From Mycobacterium yunnanensis (lineage in GTDB: Bacteria > Actinomycetota > Actinomycetes > Mycobacteriales > Mycobacteriaceae): DNA of 64,000 nt. A program made the position numbers and the translations under genes. Where the stretch lies: assembly GCF_025823185.1 (NCBI RefSeq), contig NZ_JACKVK010000005.1, forward strand, positions 124,001 to 188,000. The letters run 5' to 3'. How positions within the stretch are numbered: the first letter of the stretch is position 1; every line of letters starts with the position of its first letter. This document shows, piece after piece, positions 25,873 to 34,042 of the stretch. The notes below the pieces were generated by a model that searched no databases, was not told the DNA's origin, and was given only the letters and a program-made list of their open reading frames with translations.

Positions 25873-26976
25873 ATGGACATCTTGGTTTCCGGCGCGGGCA
25901 TGGCCGGACTGGCCGCGGGCGTCAACCTGAGCAGGGCGGGACATGACGTCGCCATCGTCGAACGGGCGCAACACCTTCGGGTCAACGGATCACCCATCGA
26001 CATTCGCGGGGAGTCGCTGACCGTGGCCCGCGACATGGGCATCCTGCAGGACATCGTCGCCCGCCGGGTCGACATGACTCAGCGCGCCTGCTTCGTCGAC
26101 GGCGAAGGCCACCGCGTAGCCGACCTGCCCTTCTCGGAGATCGACGACAGCCCCGACGACACCGAGATTCCGCGCGAGGACCTGGCGCACGTGCTGCGCA
26201 ACGCCCTCGCCCCGTCGGTGCCCGTGACGTTCGGCGAGTCCATCGGCGACCTCCGGGACGACGGACGCGGGGTGGACGTGCTGTTCGCCTCGGGCGCGCG
26301 CGCCCGCTACGACCTGGTGGTGGGTGCCGACGGTCTGCACTCGGCCACCCGACGCCTCGTCTTCGGACCCGAGCACGAATTCATCCGCCACCTGGGTTTC
26401 TACACCGCGTTGGCGGCGTTTCCGAACCACCACCCGAGCGATGCCCCCAATCCGGTCTACAACTTCCCGGGACACATGGCGGCGATCCTCACCTATCGCG
26501 ACGTGGCGTTGACGGCGTTGACCTTCCGCTCCCCCTGGATCGACTACGACTACCACGACCTCGACGCCCAAAGACGGATCTTGACAGCTGAATTCGGTGC
26601 GCACACCCTCTGGCGAGTGCCCGAGCTGCTCGACGCCGCGTGCCGGGACCCCGAGCTGTACTTCGACTCGGTCAGTCAGATCGACATGCCGACGTGGCAT
26701 CGGGGTCGGATCGTCCTCGTCGGCGATGCAGCCCACTGCGCGTCGCCGCTGTCCGGCCGGGGCACCAGCCTCGCGCTGACCGGAACGTGGCTGCTGACGA
26801 AGGCGCTCGCCGAGCACAGCGGTGACATCGCCGCGGCATTGGCCCACTACGAACGCGCTCAGCGCCCCCACGTCACCTACGCCCAGGGCACGGTCGGCAC
26901 GGGCGGCAATCGCCTGGTTCCCGCCACCGCCGCGGACATCGAGGCACGCAATCGCGAACTGGCTCAAATGAGTTGA
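25873..26976 (+). CDS. FAD-dependent monooxygenase (PHBH/TetX type)
   Basis: A 367-residue class A flavin monooxygenase. ATG 25873 follows GAGGAGG. It has the FAD fold DILVSGAGMAGLAAGVNLSR, the NADPH/FAD motif LVVGADGLHSATR and the ribityl-binding RGRIVLVGDAAHCASP. This family hydroxylates aromatics and inactivates drugs such as tetracyclines or rifampicin. A 12-nt gap separates its stop from the convergent TetR-DUF3887 gene. Divergence from a TetR gene suggests induction by its substrate. Confidence 0.88.
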   Translation: MDILVSGAGMAGLAAGVNLSRAGHDVAIVERAQHLRVNGSPIDIRGESLTVARDMGILQDIVARRVDMTQRACFVDGEGHRVADLPFSEIDDSPDDTEIPREDLAHVLRNALAPSVPVTFGESIGDLRDDGRGVDVLFASGARARYDLVVGADGLHSATRRLVFGPEHEFIRHLGFYTALAAFPNHHPSDAPNPVYNFPGHMAAILTYRDVALTALTFRSPWIDYDYHDLDAQRRILTAEFGAHTLWRVPELLDAACRDPELYFDSVSQIDMPTWHRGRIVLVGDAAHCASPLSGRGTSLALTGTWLLTKALAEHSGDIAAALAHYERAQRPHVTYAQGTVGTGGNRLVPATAADIEARNRELAQMS

Positions 26977-26988
26977 GGCGTCAGGCGG

Positions 26989-27960
26989 TCATTCCGAAGT
27001 CTTGGGGTCGTGGTTGAGGATGTACAGCCCTGCGATGGTGTGGTCGTCCCGAAACGTGATGCGTGCGACGAAGTCGCCCGCTTCGAAGACCATGGGCGTT
27101 GTGGTGACGGTGAAGTCGCCGGCGCGCACGACGGCGGTGTCTCCGTGGCGCTCGTAGGCGCCCGCCAACCCCGCGAGGTAGGCCCAGCCCTCGGCCAGCC
27201 CCTCCTCGGTGAGCCCGGCGCGCATCGTGTCGTCGAACTGCGCCGTGATCTCTGCCCACCGGCCACCGGCGTGGGCGTCGACGACCGCGCGCGCCAACTC
27301 GGCGGCGTCCGGAAGCGGCGTGGTGGACGGCCGCTCGCGCCCCTCCGGACGCGCCGACGCCACCAGCATCGCCAGCCCACGCTCGAACGCGCGCGTGGCG
27401 ATCGGATCGTCCGACTGTCGTTGCTGCACCGCCGAATACGCAGCACTGAACCGCGGAAAGCGGTCCTCTTGTCCCACGGGGTCGTAGACGACGGTCGGCC
27501 CCGACATGTCCAGAACGCTGCCGAGGATGAACGATTCGAAGGCGGTCAGCAGCGGCAGCACCTCCTCGCTGGGCCACCCGACCCGCTCCGCGGCGACCAC
27601 GAAGTCCTCGTACTCCGCCAGCAGCACAGGCGCCGAGGCTCGGGTGGTCATGAGAAGTGGCACGGCCCGATGGTGCCGCGCGAAGGCCCGTCGATACGAG
27701 CGCGCCCACGCCACCAACCCCTCTTCCCACGGCATCTCCCGCAACGGCGCCGAGTCGATCCTTGCCGACACCAGAGCCCGCACGTCCTCGATCATCGCCG
27801 CGCGGTCGGGAACGTGGTTGTACAGCGACGTCGGGTTCACCCCAAGCCGCTGCGCCACCCGTCGCATGCTCGCACCGTCGACGCCGTGGCGATCCACCAG
27901 GGCGAGCGCCGTGCGAGCGATCAGCTCGCGGCTCAGTATCGGGCGTGGGGGGCGTGCGAT
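26989..27960 (-). CDS. TetR regulator fused to C-terminal DUF3887 domain; apparent ATC start
   Basis: A 323-residue reading from codon ATC at 27960-27958. Residues ~1-60 are the TetR HTH (SRELIARTALALVDRHGVDG, then AQRLGVNPTSLYNHV) and the middle part is TetR-like helical. The last ~100 residues (ITAQFDDTMRAGLTEEGLAE, then ARITFRDDHTIAGLYIL) look like DUF3887, an NTF2-like pocket. No ATG, GTG or TTG upstream is in frame. The first GTG (27897) would cut off helix 1 of the HTH, whereas GAGAGGAGG lies 6 nt before the ATC. It is divergent from the kinase/PLP fusion gene, its likely target. Confidence 0.78.
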   Translation of the reverse strand: MARPPRPILSRELIARTALALVDRHGVDGASMRRVAQRLGVNPTSLYNHVPDRAAMIEDVRALVSARIDSAPLREMPWEEGLVAWARSYRRAFARHHRAVPLLMTTRASAPVLLAEYEDFVVAAERVGWPSEEVLPLLTAFESFILGSVLDMSGPTVVYDPVGQEDRFPRFSAAYSAVQQRQSDDPIATRAFERGLAMLVASARPEGRERPSTTPLPDAAELARAVVDAHAGGRWAEITAQFDDTMRAGLTEEGLAEGWAYLAGLAGAYERHGDTAVVRAGDFTVTTTPMVFEAGDFVARITFRDDHTIAGLYILNHDPKTSE

Positions 27961-28010
27961 GGCGGGCCTCCTCTCAACCGTCGACCAGGCTACGGGGCAC
28001 TGGCGTGGCC

Positions 28011-28031
28011 AAAACTCACGGTGTATGTTTT
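28011..28031. promoter_or_regulatory. AAAAC/GTTTT inverted repeat between TetR-DUF3887 and kinase-PLP genes
   Basis: AAAAC (28011-28015) and GTTTT (28027-28031) flank an 11-nt core that itself holds CAC/GTG. It lies midway between divergent starts and stands out as AT-rich in this GC-rich DNA. It is a candidate operator for the TetR-DUF3887 protein. Confidence 0.45.
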
Positions 28032-28115
28032 AGCCGATTCGACCCCTCGTCGCCACCGCCGTGGCCATATCACCGGTGGCGCGACGACCTACGAGAAGAA
28101 GTGACCGAACCGCCG

Positions 28116-30998
28116 ATGTCCGCCGACCTCTTCGACTTCTTCACTCACCACGAATTGCCCACGCCGACAGTCGGCATCGACGAAGCCCGTCGGCTGATGT
28201 CGGAGAACTTCGGATTTGGTTGCGAGATAGCGGAGTTGGGCAGTCAGCAAGACCAAAACTTCATGGTGTCCGACGGTGAGGGTGCCGCGCCGATCGGCAT
28301 CCTGAAACTGAGCAACCCGGCGTTCACTGAGGCCGAGATCGATCTGCAAGACCTGGCCGCCCAAACCGTCGCCGACCGCGAACCCACGCTGCGGATTCCC
28401 CGTGTGGTGGTGGGGCCGCGCGGCCCCATGTCGGGGTGGTGGGACACCACGCAGGGCCGCATCCATGCCCGGGTGATCGCCTACGTCTCCGGCTCGACGC
28501 TGATGGGGTCTCGGCATCTGTCGCCCCGCACGGTGGCGCGGATGGGCGAGCTCGCAGCCAAGGTGAGCCTGGCGTTGCGCGACGTCCGTCATCCCGCGAC
28601 GGCGCGGGTGTTGCAGTGGGATCTGCGCCATGCCGACCGCGTCATCGCCACCCTACTTCCCGACGAACCCGACCCCGAGATGCGTCGACTCGTCTCCGCC
28701 GCCACCGACGCGGCGCGCAGCCGCCTCGACGCGGTCTCGGCCCGACTGCCCCAGCAGGTCGGACACTTCGACCTCACCGACGACAACGTCATCGCACCGT
28801 CGACGCCGGCGGCCCTGCCGGATGCCGTCATCGACTTCGGCGACGTCGCCGAGTCGTGGGCCGTCGGCGAAATCGCCGTCACCGTCTCGTCTCTGCTGCA
28901 CCACGACGGTCTCACGCCGGCGGACGCCCTGCCCGCCATCCGCGCCTTCCACCAGGCTCGGCCGCTCAGTGACGACGAGGTCGAGGCGCTGTGGCCGCTG
29001 GTCGTCCTGCGGGGAGTGGTGCTGGTGCTCAGCGGCCGTCACCAAGTCAGGCTGGATGCCCAGAACGGTTACGCCGACGCCGCCCTCGATCGGGAGTTGC
29101 GGATCCTCCAGCAGGCGGTGTCGGTGCCACTGACCGTACTGGGCGAATTCACCCGTCGTGCAGTGGGTTTGGCACCACGGTCGCGACCGGCGTGGAATGG
29201 GGTTCCCTTCATCGGTGGACTATCCGATGCCGTGGTGATCGACGCCGGTACGACCTCACCGCTCAACGACGAGGGTCGCTGGCTCGACCCGAACGCGCTC
29301 GACGCCGCGGCACTGGCTGCTCTCGACACCGGCGCGCAGGCAGCGATTGCCCCCGCGTGGAGGCCACGGCTAACCGGCGCTGCCCTCCGCACTCCCGAGG
29401 TGCCGGCGACCGTCCCCACCGCGTTGACCGTATGGCTGACGGCACCGGTCACCGTCGACGTGCCCTCGGGCGGACGCCTCGTGGCGACGGCGCACGGATT
29501 CACCGTCGCCTCCGGTGAGCACGAATTGCGCTTTCACACAGCTGGATCCGAACCGGGTGTGGTGCCGGCCCGTACCCCGGTCGACGTGCAACTCGTCGTC
29601 GCGGGGACCGACGAGGTTCCGCTGCGCGTGGACCCGCGATACACAACCGGCTGGCAGATTCTCGCCGGCGATCCCGGACCAGCGCTCGGCCTGCCGGCGA
29701 CTGCGCTCGACGCCGATGACGACGACACCCTCGCTCTTCGCGAGCGAGTCCTCGCAGAAGTTCAGGAGCACTACTACGCCGACCCGCCCCGCATCGAACG
29801 GGGCTGGCGTGAGTTCCTGGCCGACCTCGACGGCCGGGTCTACCTCGACATGGTCAACAACGTGGCCTCGGTCGGGCATGCCCATCCGACGATCGTCGAG
29901 GCCGCGAACCGGCAGATGCATCTGCTGAACACCAACTCGCGCTTCAACTATCGCGTGATCGCCGACTTCGCCGAGCGCGTCGCCGCGACGTTACCCGACG
30001 GCTTGGACACCGTCTTCTTCGTCAACTCCGGTTCCGAGGCAACCGATTTGGCCATCCGGATCGCGATGGCGGCCACTGGCCGGACCGACATCGTGGCCAT
30101 GCGGGAGGCGTACCACGGCTGGACGTTCGCCAGCGACGCCGTGTCGACGTCGATCGCCGACAACCCCAATGCGCTGTCCACCAGGCCAGCCTGGGTGCAC
30201 ACGGTCGACGCGGCGAACTCCTACCGCGGCGTCCATCGCGGACCCGACGCCGTCGAGTACGCGCCAGAGGCGGTACGGGTGATCGACGACCTGGCCGCGG
30301 CGGGGACGCCCCTGGCGGGCTTCATCTGCGAGTCGTTCTTCGGCAACGCCGGTGGCGTCGCCCTTCCCGACGGTTACCTGAACCAGGTCTACGCCGCGGT
30401 GCGACGCCACGGCGGCCTGGCGATCGCCGACGAGGTGCAGGTCGGTTATGGCCGCCTGGGCGAGTGGTTTTGGGGCTTCCAGCAGCAGGACGCCGTGCCC
30501 GACGTGGTGGCTGTCGCCAAATCCGTTGGCGCCGGACAGCCCATCGGCATCGTCGTCACCCGTCGCGACATCGCCGACAGGTACCGCACCGAGGGTTACT
30601 TCTTCTCCTCCACCGGGGGCTCGCCGGTGTCATCCGCGATCGGCCTCGCCGTCCTCGACGTCATCGAGCGAGAAGGCTTGCAGGAGAACGCCCGGGTCAC
30701 GGGTGCGCACCTGAAGGCGCGCCTGCTGGGGCTGGCCGACGCCCACCCCATCGTCGGCACCGTGCACGGCTCCGGTCTCTATCTCGGCTTGGAGTTCGTC
30801 CGCGACCGGGTGACCCTGGAGCCCGCCACCGAGGAGACCGCCGCCATCTGCGATCGCCTGCTGACACTGGGTGTCGTCATGCAGCCCACCGGCGACTTCC
30901 TCAACGTGCTCAAGATCAAACCACCGCTGGTGGTGACACGAGAATCCGTCGACTACTTCGTCGACGCCCTCGACCGGGTGTTGACGACGGGTTGGTGA
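28116..30998 (+). CDS. Fusion of APH-type kinase, beta-rich linker domain and class III PLP phospholyase/aminotransferase
   Basis: A 960-residue protein; ATG 28116, alternative GTG 28101. Residues ~1-330 are an aminoglycoside-phosphotransferase fold kinase (HFDLTDDNVI with catalytic Asp ~219; AVIDFGDVAESW). Residues ~430-540 are beta-rich (DVPSGGRLVATAHGFTVAS), perhaps a decayed M23-like domain. Residues ~545-955 are a class III PLP enzyme (NSGSEATDLAIR, DEVQVGYGRLG, Lys802 in AVAKSVGAGQP). In animals a hydroxylysine kinase of this fold works with AGXT2L phospholyases that remove phosphate and ammonia; the fusion suggests both steps in one chain, acting on a hydroxylated amine. A transporter follows. 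Confidence 0.85.
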   Translation: MSADLFDFFTHHELPTPTVGIDEARRLMSENFGFGCEIAELGSQQDQNFMVSDGEGAAPIGILKLSNPAFTEAEIDLQDLAAQTVADREPTLRIPRVVVGPRGPMSGWWDTTQGRIHARVIAYVSGSTLMGSRHLSPRTVARMGELAAKVSLALRDVRHPATARVLQWDLRHADRVIATLLPDEPDPEMRRLVSAATDAARSRLDAVSARLPQQVGHFDLTDDNVIAPSTPAALPDAVIDFGDVAESWAVGEIAVTVSSLLHHDGLTPADALPAIRAFHQARPLSDDEVEALWPLVVLRGVVLVLSGRHQVRLDAQNGYADAALDRELRILQQAVSVPLTVLGEFTRRAVGLAPRSRPAWNGVPFIGGLSDAVVIDAGTTSPLNDEGRWLDPNALDAAALAALDTGAQAAIAPAWRPRLTGAALRTPEVPATVPTALTVWLTAPVTVDVPSGGRLVATAHGFTVASGEHELRFHTAGSEPGVVPARTPVDVQLVVAGTDEVPLRVDPRYTTGWQILAGDPGPALGLPATALDADDDDTLALRERVLAEVQEHYYADPPRIERGWREFLADLDGRVYLDMVNNVASVGHAHPTIVEAANRQMHLLNTNSRFNYRVIADFAERVAATLPDGLDTVFFVNSGSEATDLAIRIAMAATGRTDIVAMREAYHGWTFASDAVSTSIADNPNALSTRPAWVHTVDAANSYRGVHRGPDAVEYAPEAVRVIDDLAAAGTPLAGFICESFFGNAGGVALPDGYLNQVYAAVRRHGGLAIADEVQVGYGRLGEWFWGFQQQDAVPDVVAVAKSVGAGQPIGIVVTRRDIADRYRTEGYFFSSTGGSPVSSAIGLAVLDVIEREGLQENARVTGAHLKARLLGLADAHPIVGTVHGSGLYLGLEFVRDRVTLEPATEETAAICDRLLTLGVVMQPTGDFLNVLKIKPPLVVTRESVDYFVDALDRVLTTGW

Positions 30999-31076
30999 GC
31001 GCGTCGAGATCTCGCACCTGAGAGGTCGCTGGACGTTCGGTGACGACGGGCCTCGCGGGCCCTGGCATCCGATAGC

Positions 31077-32339
31077 GTGACCACGGTGACCCTGGCCCAA
31101 GGGGTGGCGATCGCGCTCCTGGTCGTCGTCCTCGTCCTCGCCGTGGGGCGGCGGATGAACATCGGCGCCTTGGCTCTTGGGGCTGCGCTTCCGGTTCTCG
31201 CGTTGTCGGGCCTGCCTGCCAAGTCCATGTACAGCGCGTTTCCCGGTGATCTGTTCGTCCTCATCGCCGGGGTGTCGTTGCTCTTCGCCCACCTCGACCG
31301 CAGCGGCGCACTGGGCTGGTTCGTCGACCGGGTGTACCGGGCCGTCGGCGATCGGCGTCTCCTGTTGCCGTGGGCTGGATTCGTCATCGCCACTGCACTT
31401 TCTAGCGCCGGCGCGTTCTCCACGGCCGTGATCGCGTTCCTGGTGCCGATGGTCGCTCAGGTCAGCACGCGCTATCGCGGCACGTTTCTGATGTCGGAAT
31501 TGGCTGTCGTCATCGGGGCCAACACCGCCGGGTTGTCGCCGCTGAATCCGACCGGCGCCGTCGTGCGGGCCGCAGCCACGAAGGCCGGCGTCACCTACCC
31601 AGGGTGGGGGCTGTGGGCGGTTTCCGTCGCCGTGGCCGTCGCGGTGGTCGCCGTACTGCAGTTCTTGGCGGCGATGGCGGTGCGTCGGGGTCGGGGTAGC
31701 CACATCGAGCCGATCCCCGGCGAACCGCGAGACGACGACACCCGCCCAAGTGCTGCGTACATGGTGTGCTCAGGCGCAGGCCTGGTCGGGTTCGTGGTGC
31801 TCGTCGTGGGCTTCAAGACCGACGTGGGCGTGACCGCCATGTGCTTGGCCGTGCTGCAGCAGGTTGCCTTCCGCCCCGATGAACGGACCCTGCTGACCAG
31901 GATCCCGTGGAACTCCATCCTGCTGCTGTGCGGGCTGTTGACCTATCTGGGACTGCTCCAGCAGATCGGAACGATGGATTCGATTGGTCGCCTGCTGAGC
32001 CACTTGGGAACCGGCGCCTTGCTGATGCTGGTCCTCGCCTACCTCACGGCGCTGCTGTGCAACATCGAGAGTTCCACCCTCGGCGTGCTCGGTCTGATGA
32101 TGCCCATCGCATTCGGCGCCTTCGGTCACACCGAGGTCGTGTTCTGGGTCGCAGCGGCGGTATGCGTTCCCGCTGCCCTCATGGTCATGAATCCCATCCA
32201 CGTGGCGGGCACCTTGATCATCGGCAACAGCGCTGTGCAGTATCAGGATTCGCTGTTCCGCCGGCTGTTGGCGTTGGCAGGTGCACTGGCCCTGGTGGTC
32301 CCGGGTCTGCTGGCACTCGTGCCGATCACCCTGCAATGA
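31077..32339 (+). CDS. SLC13/MatC-like (ion transporter superfamily) permease
   Basis: A 420-residue protein with about 11-12 membrane helices. Two pseudo-repeated halves each contain a helix-hairpin with Ser/Thr and Asn-Pro motifs: SAGAFSTAVIAFLVP and LSPLNPTGAVV in the first half, IESSTLGVLGLMMP and MNPIHVAGTLI in the second. This is the layout of the divalent anion/Na+ symporter (SLC13) and MatC family, usually for dicarboxylates. It starts at GTG 31077, 78 nt after the kinase-PLP gene, and probably imports the substrate or exports a product of that enzyme. Confidence 0.78.
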   Translation: MTTVTLAQGVAIALLVVVLVLAVGRRMNIGALALGAALPVLALSGLPAKSMYSAFPGDLFVLIAGVSLLFAHLDRSGALGWFVDRVYRAVGDRRLLLPWAGFVIATALSSAGAFSTAVIAFLVPMVAQVSTRYRGTFLMSELAVVIGANTAGLSPLNPTGAVVRAAATKAGVTYPGWGLWAVSVAVAVAVVAVLQFLAAMAVRRGRGSHIEPIPGEPRDDDTRPSAAYMVCSGAGLVGFVVLVVGFKTDVGVTAMCLAVLQQVAFRPDERTLLTRIPWNSILLLCGLLTYLGLLQQIGTMDSIGRLLSHLGTGALLMLVLAYLTALLCNIESSTLGVLGLMMPIAFGAFGHTEVVFWVAAAVCVPAALMVMNPIHVAGTLIIGNSAVQYQDSLFRRLLALAGALALVVPGLLALVPITLQ

Positions 32340-32377
32340 CGGGCTGATGCGGGGTGACCGGCAGCGTGTGCACGTAC

Positions 32378-32638
32378 TTACTTGACGGCCCGGCGCAGCC
32401 GGATCGCGCCACCGACGATCATCGTGATGATGCCTCCGACGACGGCCGCGCCGAGCAACGAGACCCCTTGTGCCAGATCGAAGTTCCACCCGATGAAGTT
32501 GATCTTCGTGTGGACGGTGTTTTGCAGGACGAAGATCACCAGGATCACGCTCAGGACGAGCGCGACGACGAGCGACGCCTTCGCCGCGACGCCTCCGGAG
32601 CGACGGGCCGGGGTACGGTTGGAGGTAGAGGTGGTCAC
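32378..32638 (-). CDS. LapA/DUF1049-type small membrane protein
   Basis: An 86-residue protein. GTG 32638 follows AGGGAGAA. A Ser/Thr/Arg-rich N-terminus is followed by two membrane helices (SLVVALVLSVILVIFVLQN and GVSLLGAAVVGGIITMIVGG) separated by TVHTKINFIGWNF, with a basic end RLRRAVK. The FVLQN...NFIGW element is typical of LapA-domain proteins, which in Gram-negatives help lipopolysaccharide assembly; in mycobacteria the role is unknown. Confidence 0.8.
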   Translation of the reverse strand: MTTSTSNRTPARRSGGVAAKASLVVALVLSVILVIFVLQNTVHTKINFIGWNFDLAQGVSLLGAAVVGGIITMIVGGAIRLRRAVK

Positions 32639-32801
32639 GAGCGTTCTCCCTGAGTCAGTGTCACCGTTGGTGACTGGTACCCGTGTAGTCGGCGACCACT
32701 TCCACATCCGAATGCCACCGGCGGGTGTTCTGTTTCACATGGAGTTCGGGTTTGAGCGCCGACGACGAGTGCGGCCACGACTTGACGGGTAGACCGCACC
32801 G

Positions 32802-33134
32802 GTGGACGACCGCGACGCCGTGAAGCGGCGATATCGACACCTCGTGCAGGAAGACCTCCCCCGGCTAGGCAGGGCCGGGGCATGGGTCGTCACCCAGAAC
32901 CACTGCTTCGGACGGATCTTGCTCGACCACGCCGTGGGCCGGTGCTGGTACGAGGTGCTCGACCGACGCAAGGGGCCGGCATTCGACCAACTCGACGACG
33001 ACCAACTGGCCTACGCCGTGGAGCTGGCCGAACGCGTGGTGCGCGAGGGCGATCCGCTGCTGCGACGTCTCAACGACCAGAGCCTGCGGTGGCGGGGAAA
33101 GTCGCGGCGGACCGGAGCCGGAACCGGCGGGTGA
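32802..33134 (+). CDS. Hypothetical protein (110 residues)
   Basis: I do not recognise this family. The protein starts at a GTG with MDDRDAVKRRYRHLVQEDLP, contains TQNHCFGRILLDHAVGRCWYE and LDDDQLAYAVELAERVVREG, and ends in a basic LRRLNDQSLRWRGKSRR tail. It is charged, soluble, without signal or membrane segment. Codon use matches the neighbours, and it does not overlap another plausible gene, so it is probably real. It is convergent with the next gene, 4 nt away. Confidence 0.65.
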   Translation: MDDRDAVKRRYRHLVQEDLPRLGRAGAWVVTQNHCFGRILLDHAVGRCWYEVLDRRKGPAFDQLDDDQLAYAVELAERVVREGDPLLRRLNDQSLRWRGKSRRTGAGTGG

Positions 33135-33138
33135 TCCG

Positions 33139-33690
33139 TCAGTTCGTCGTCGCCTCCGCTGCGTGGCGGGCGATGCTCCGCGCGTACAGCGGCGTCTCGA
33201 CTCGGCAGTGCCGCTCCGATGCCTCCTGCCGCGCGGCCGCCGCATCCTCGAACGTTTGGCCCTGGGAGGCGACGAAGTCGAGGAAGTCCTCGGTTGGGTG
33301 GGAGGTGACGGTGTTGGTGTACCGGCAAGAGTCGCCGTCGAGCCGCTCCATCCGCAACTCCCAAATGACCTGTGTCGTAGTCCATCCCGACGGCGTCAAC
33401 ACGTCGGACAGCGAGACCATCTTGCAGTAGTCCCGCTCGGCGGTCTCGAACCGATACTGCTGAACCACCAGACCAGTGCCAATCATCTCGACGTTGATCG
33501 ACATGGGGGTTCCGTCGTCGTCCACCGTGTACCCCGCAGCCTTGTGATCCCCTGGTGCACAACGCTGATACTCGTGGGTGGGAAGCGTCCTCAGCCACTC
33601 CGCGACGTCGACGTGGTCGAACGGTGCGGTGACGTCGGCGGTGATGCGGGCGTGGGAAAGGATCAAATCGGTACGGACGGTCGGGCTCAC
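33139..33690 (-). CDS. Hypothetical protein, possibly SRPBCC/START-fold
   Basis: A 183-residue protein; GTG 33690 is preceded by CAGGAGA at good spacing. The pattern SHARITADVTAPFDHVDVAEWL, then GTGLVVQQYRFE, then TTTQVIWELRMERLDGDSCRY, ending in a long C-terminal helix, looks like a polyketide-cyclase-like (SRPBCC) ligand-binding barrel. No family is certain. It is divergent from the sigma factor gene over a 352-nt spacer. Confidence 0.6.
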   Translation of the reverse strand: MSPTVRTDLILSHARITADVTAPFDHVDVAEWLRTLPTHEYQRCAPGDHKAAGYTVDDDGTPMSINVEMIGTGLVVQQYRFETAERDYCKMVSLSDVLTPSGWTTTQVIWELRMERLDGDSCRYTNTVTSHPTEDFLDFVASQGQTFEDAAAARQEASERHCRVETPLYARSIARHAAEATTN

Positions 33691-34042
33691 GGCGGTCTCC
33701 TGAAGCTGTGCGGGCGATTGCCTCGGCGGTGGGCGATCCGCCGCAGAAAACAGCCTGCGCCGTCGTGCGACGGCCGACAATGAAGCTCGCGTGACCTCAT
33801 CGGTACGGCTACCACCCATTCCAATGAATCTCGCCACGCTCGTCGGTCGTCTCGCCACAGCTGATTGGCAGGAATTCTCTTGCCTCAGCTAATGACCCAA
33901 ACGAACGAATACGCCGTTTACGTCAATTGATCGGTGATGTTTAGCTGCTGAGCAAACCGGGCAAATTGTGGCCGACAAACGCATGACAGCGACGGACGGC
34001 CCTCGATCGACGGCGGCGTTGGCGATCAAGGGAAGCGCGACG
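33691..34042. other. 352-nt noncoding spacer between SRPBCC-like gene and sigma factor
   Basis: The stretch is AT-richer than its surroundings around 33870-33960. An in-frame extension of the sigma gene reaches GTG 33968 or ATG 33983, but neither has a ribosome site. The minus-strand frame of the SRPBCC-like gene is also open to about 33858 without a good start. I see no RNA gene or convincing promoter; GGAATT at 33870 is a possible ECF-type -35. Confidence 0.5.

Noticed and set aside
28116-30998. Two separate genes misjoined by a missed stop
   Set aside because: The frame is continuous with normal codon use across both junctions, and no start with a ribosome site precedes the PLP domain.
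31005-31062. CGAGATCTCG and GGGCC/GGCCC repeats between the kinase-PLP gene and the SLC13 gene
   Set aside because: Too short and common in DNA of this composition to call an operator or terminator.
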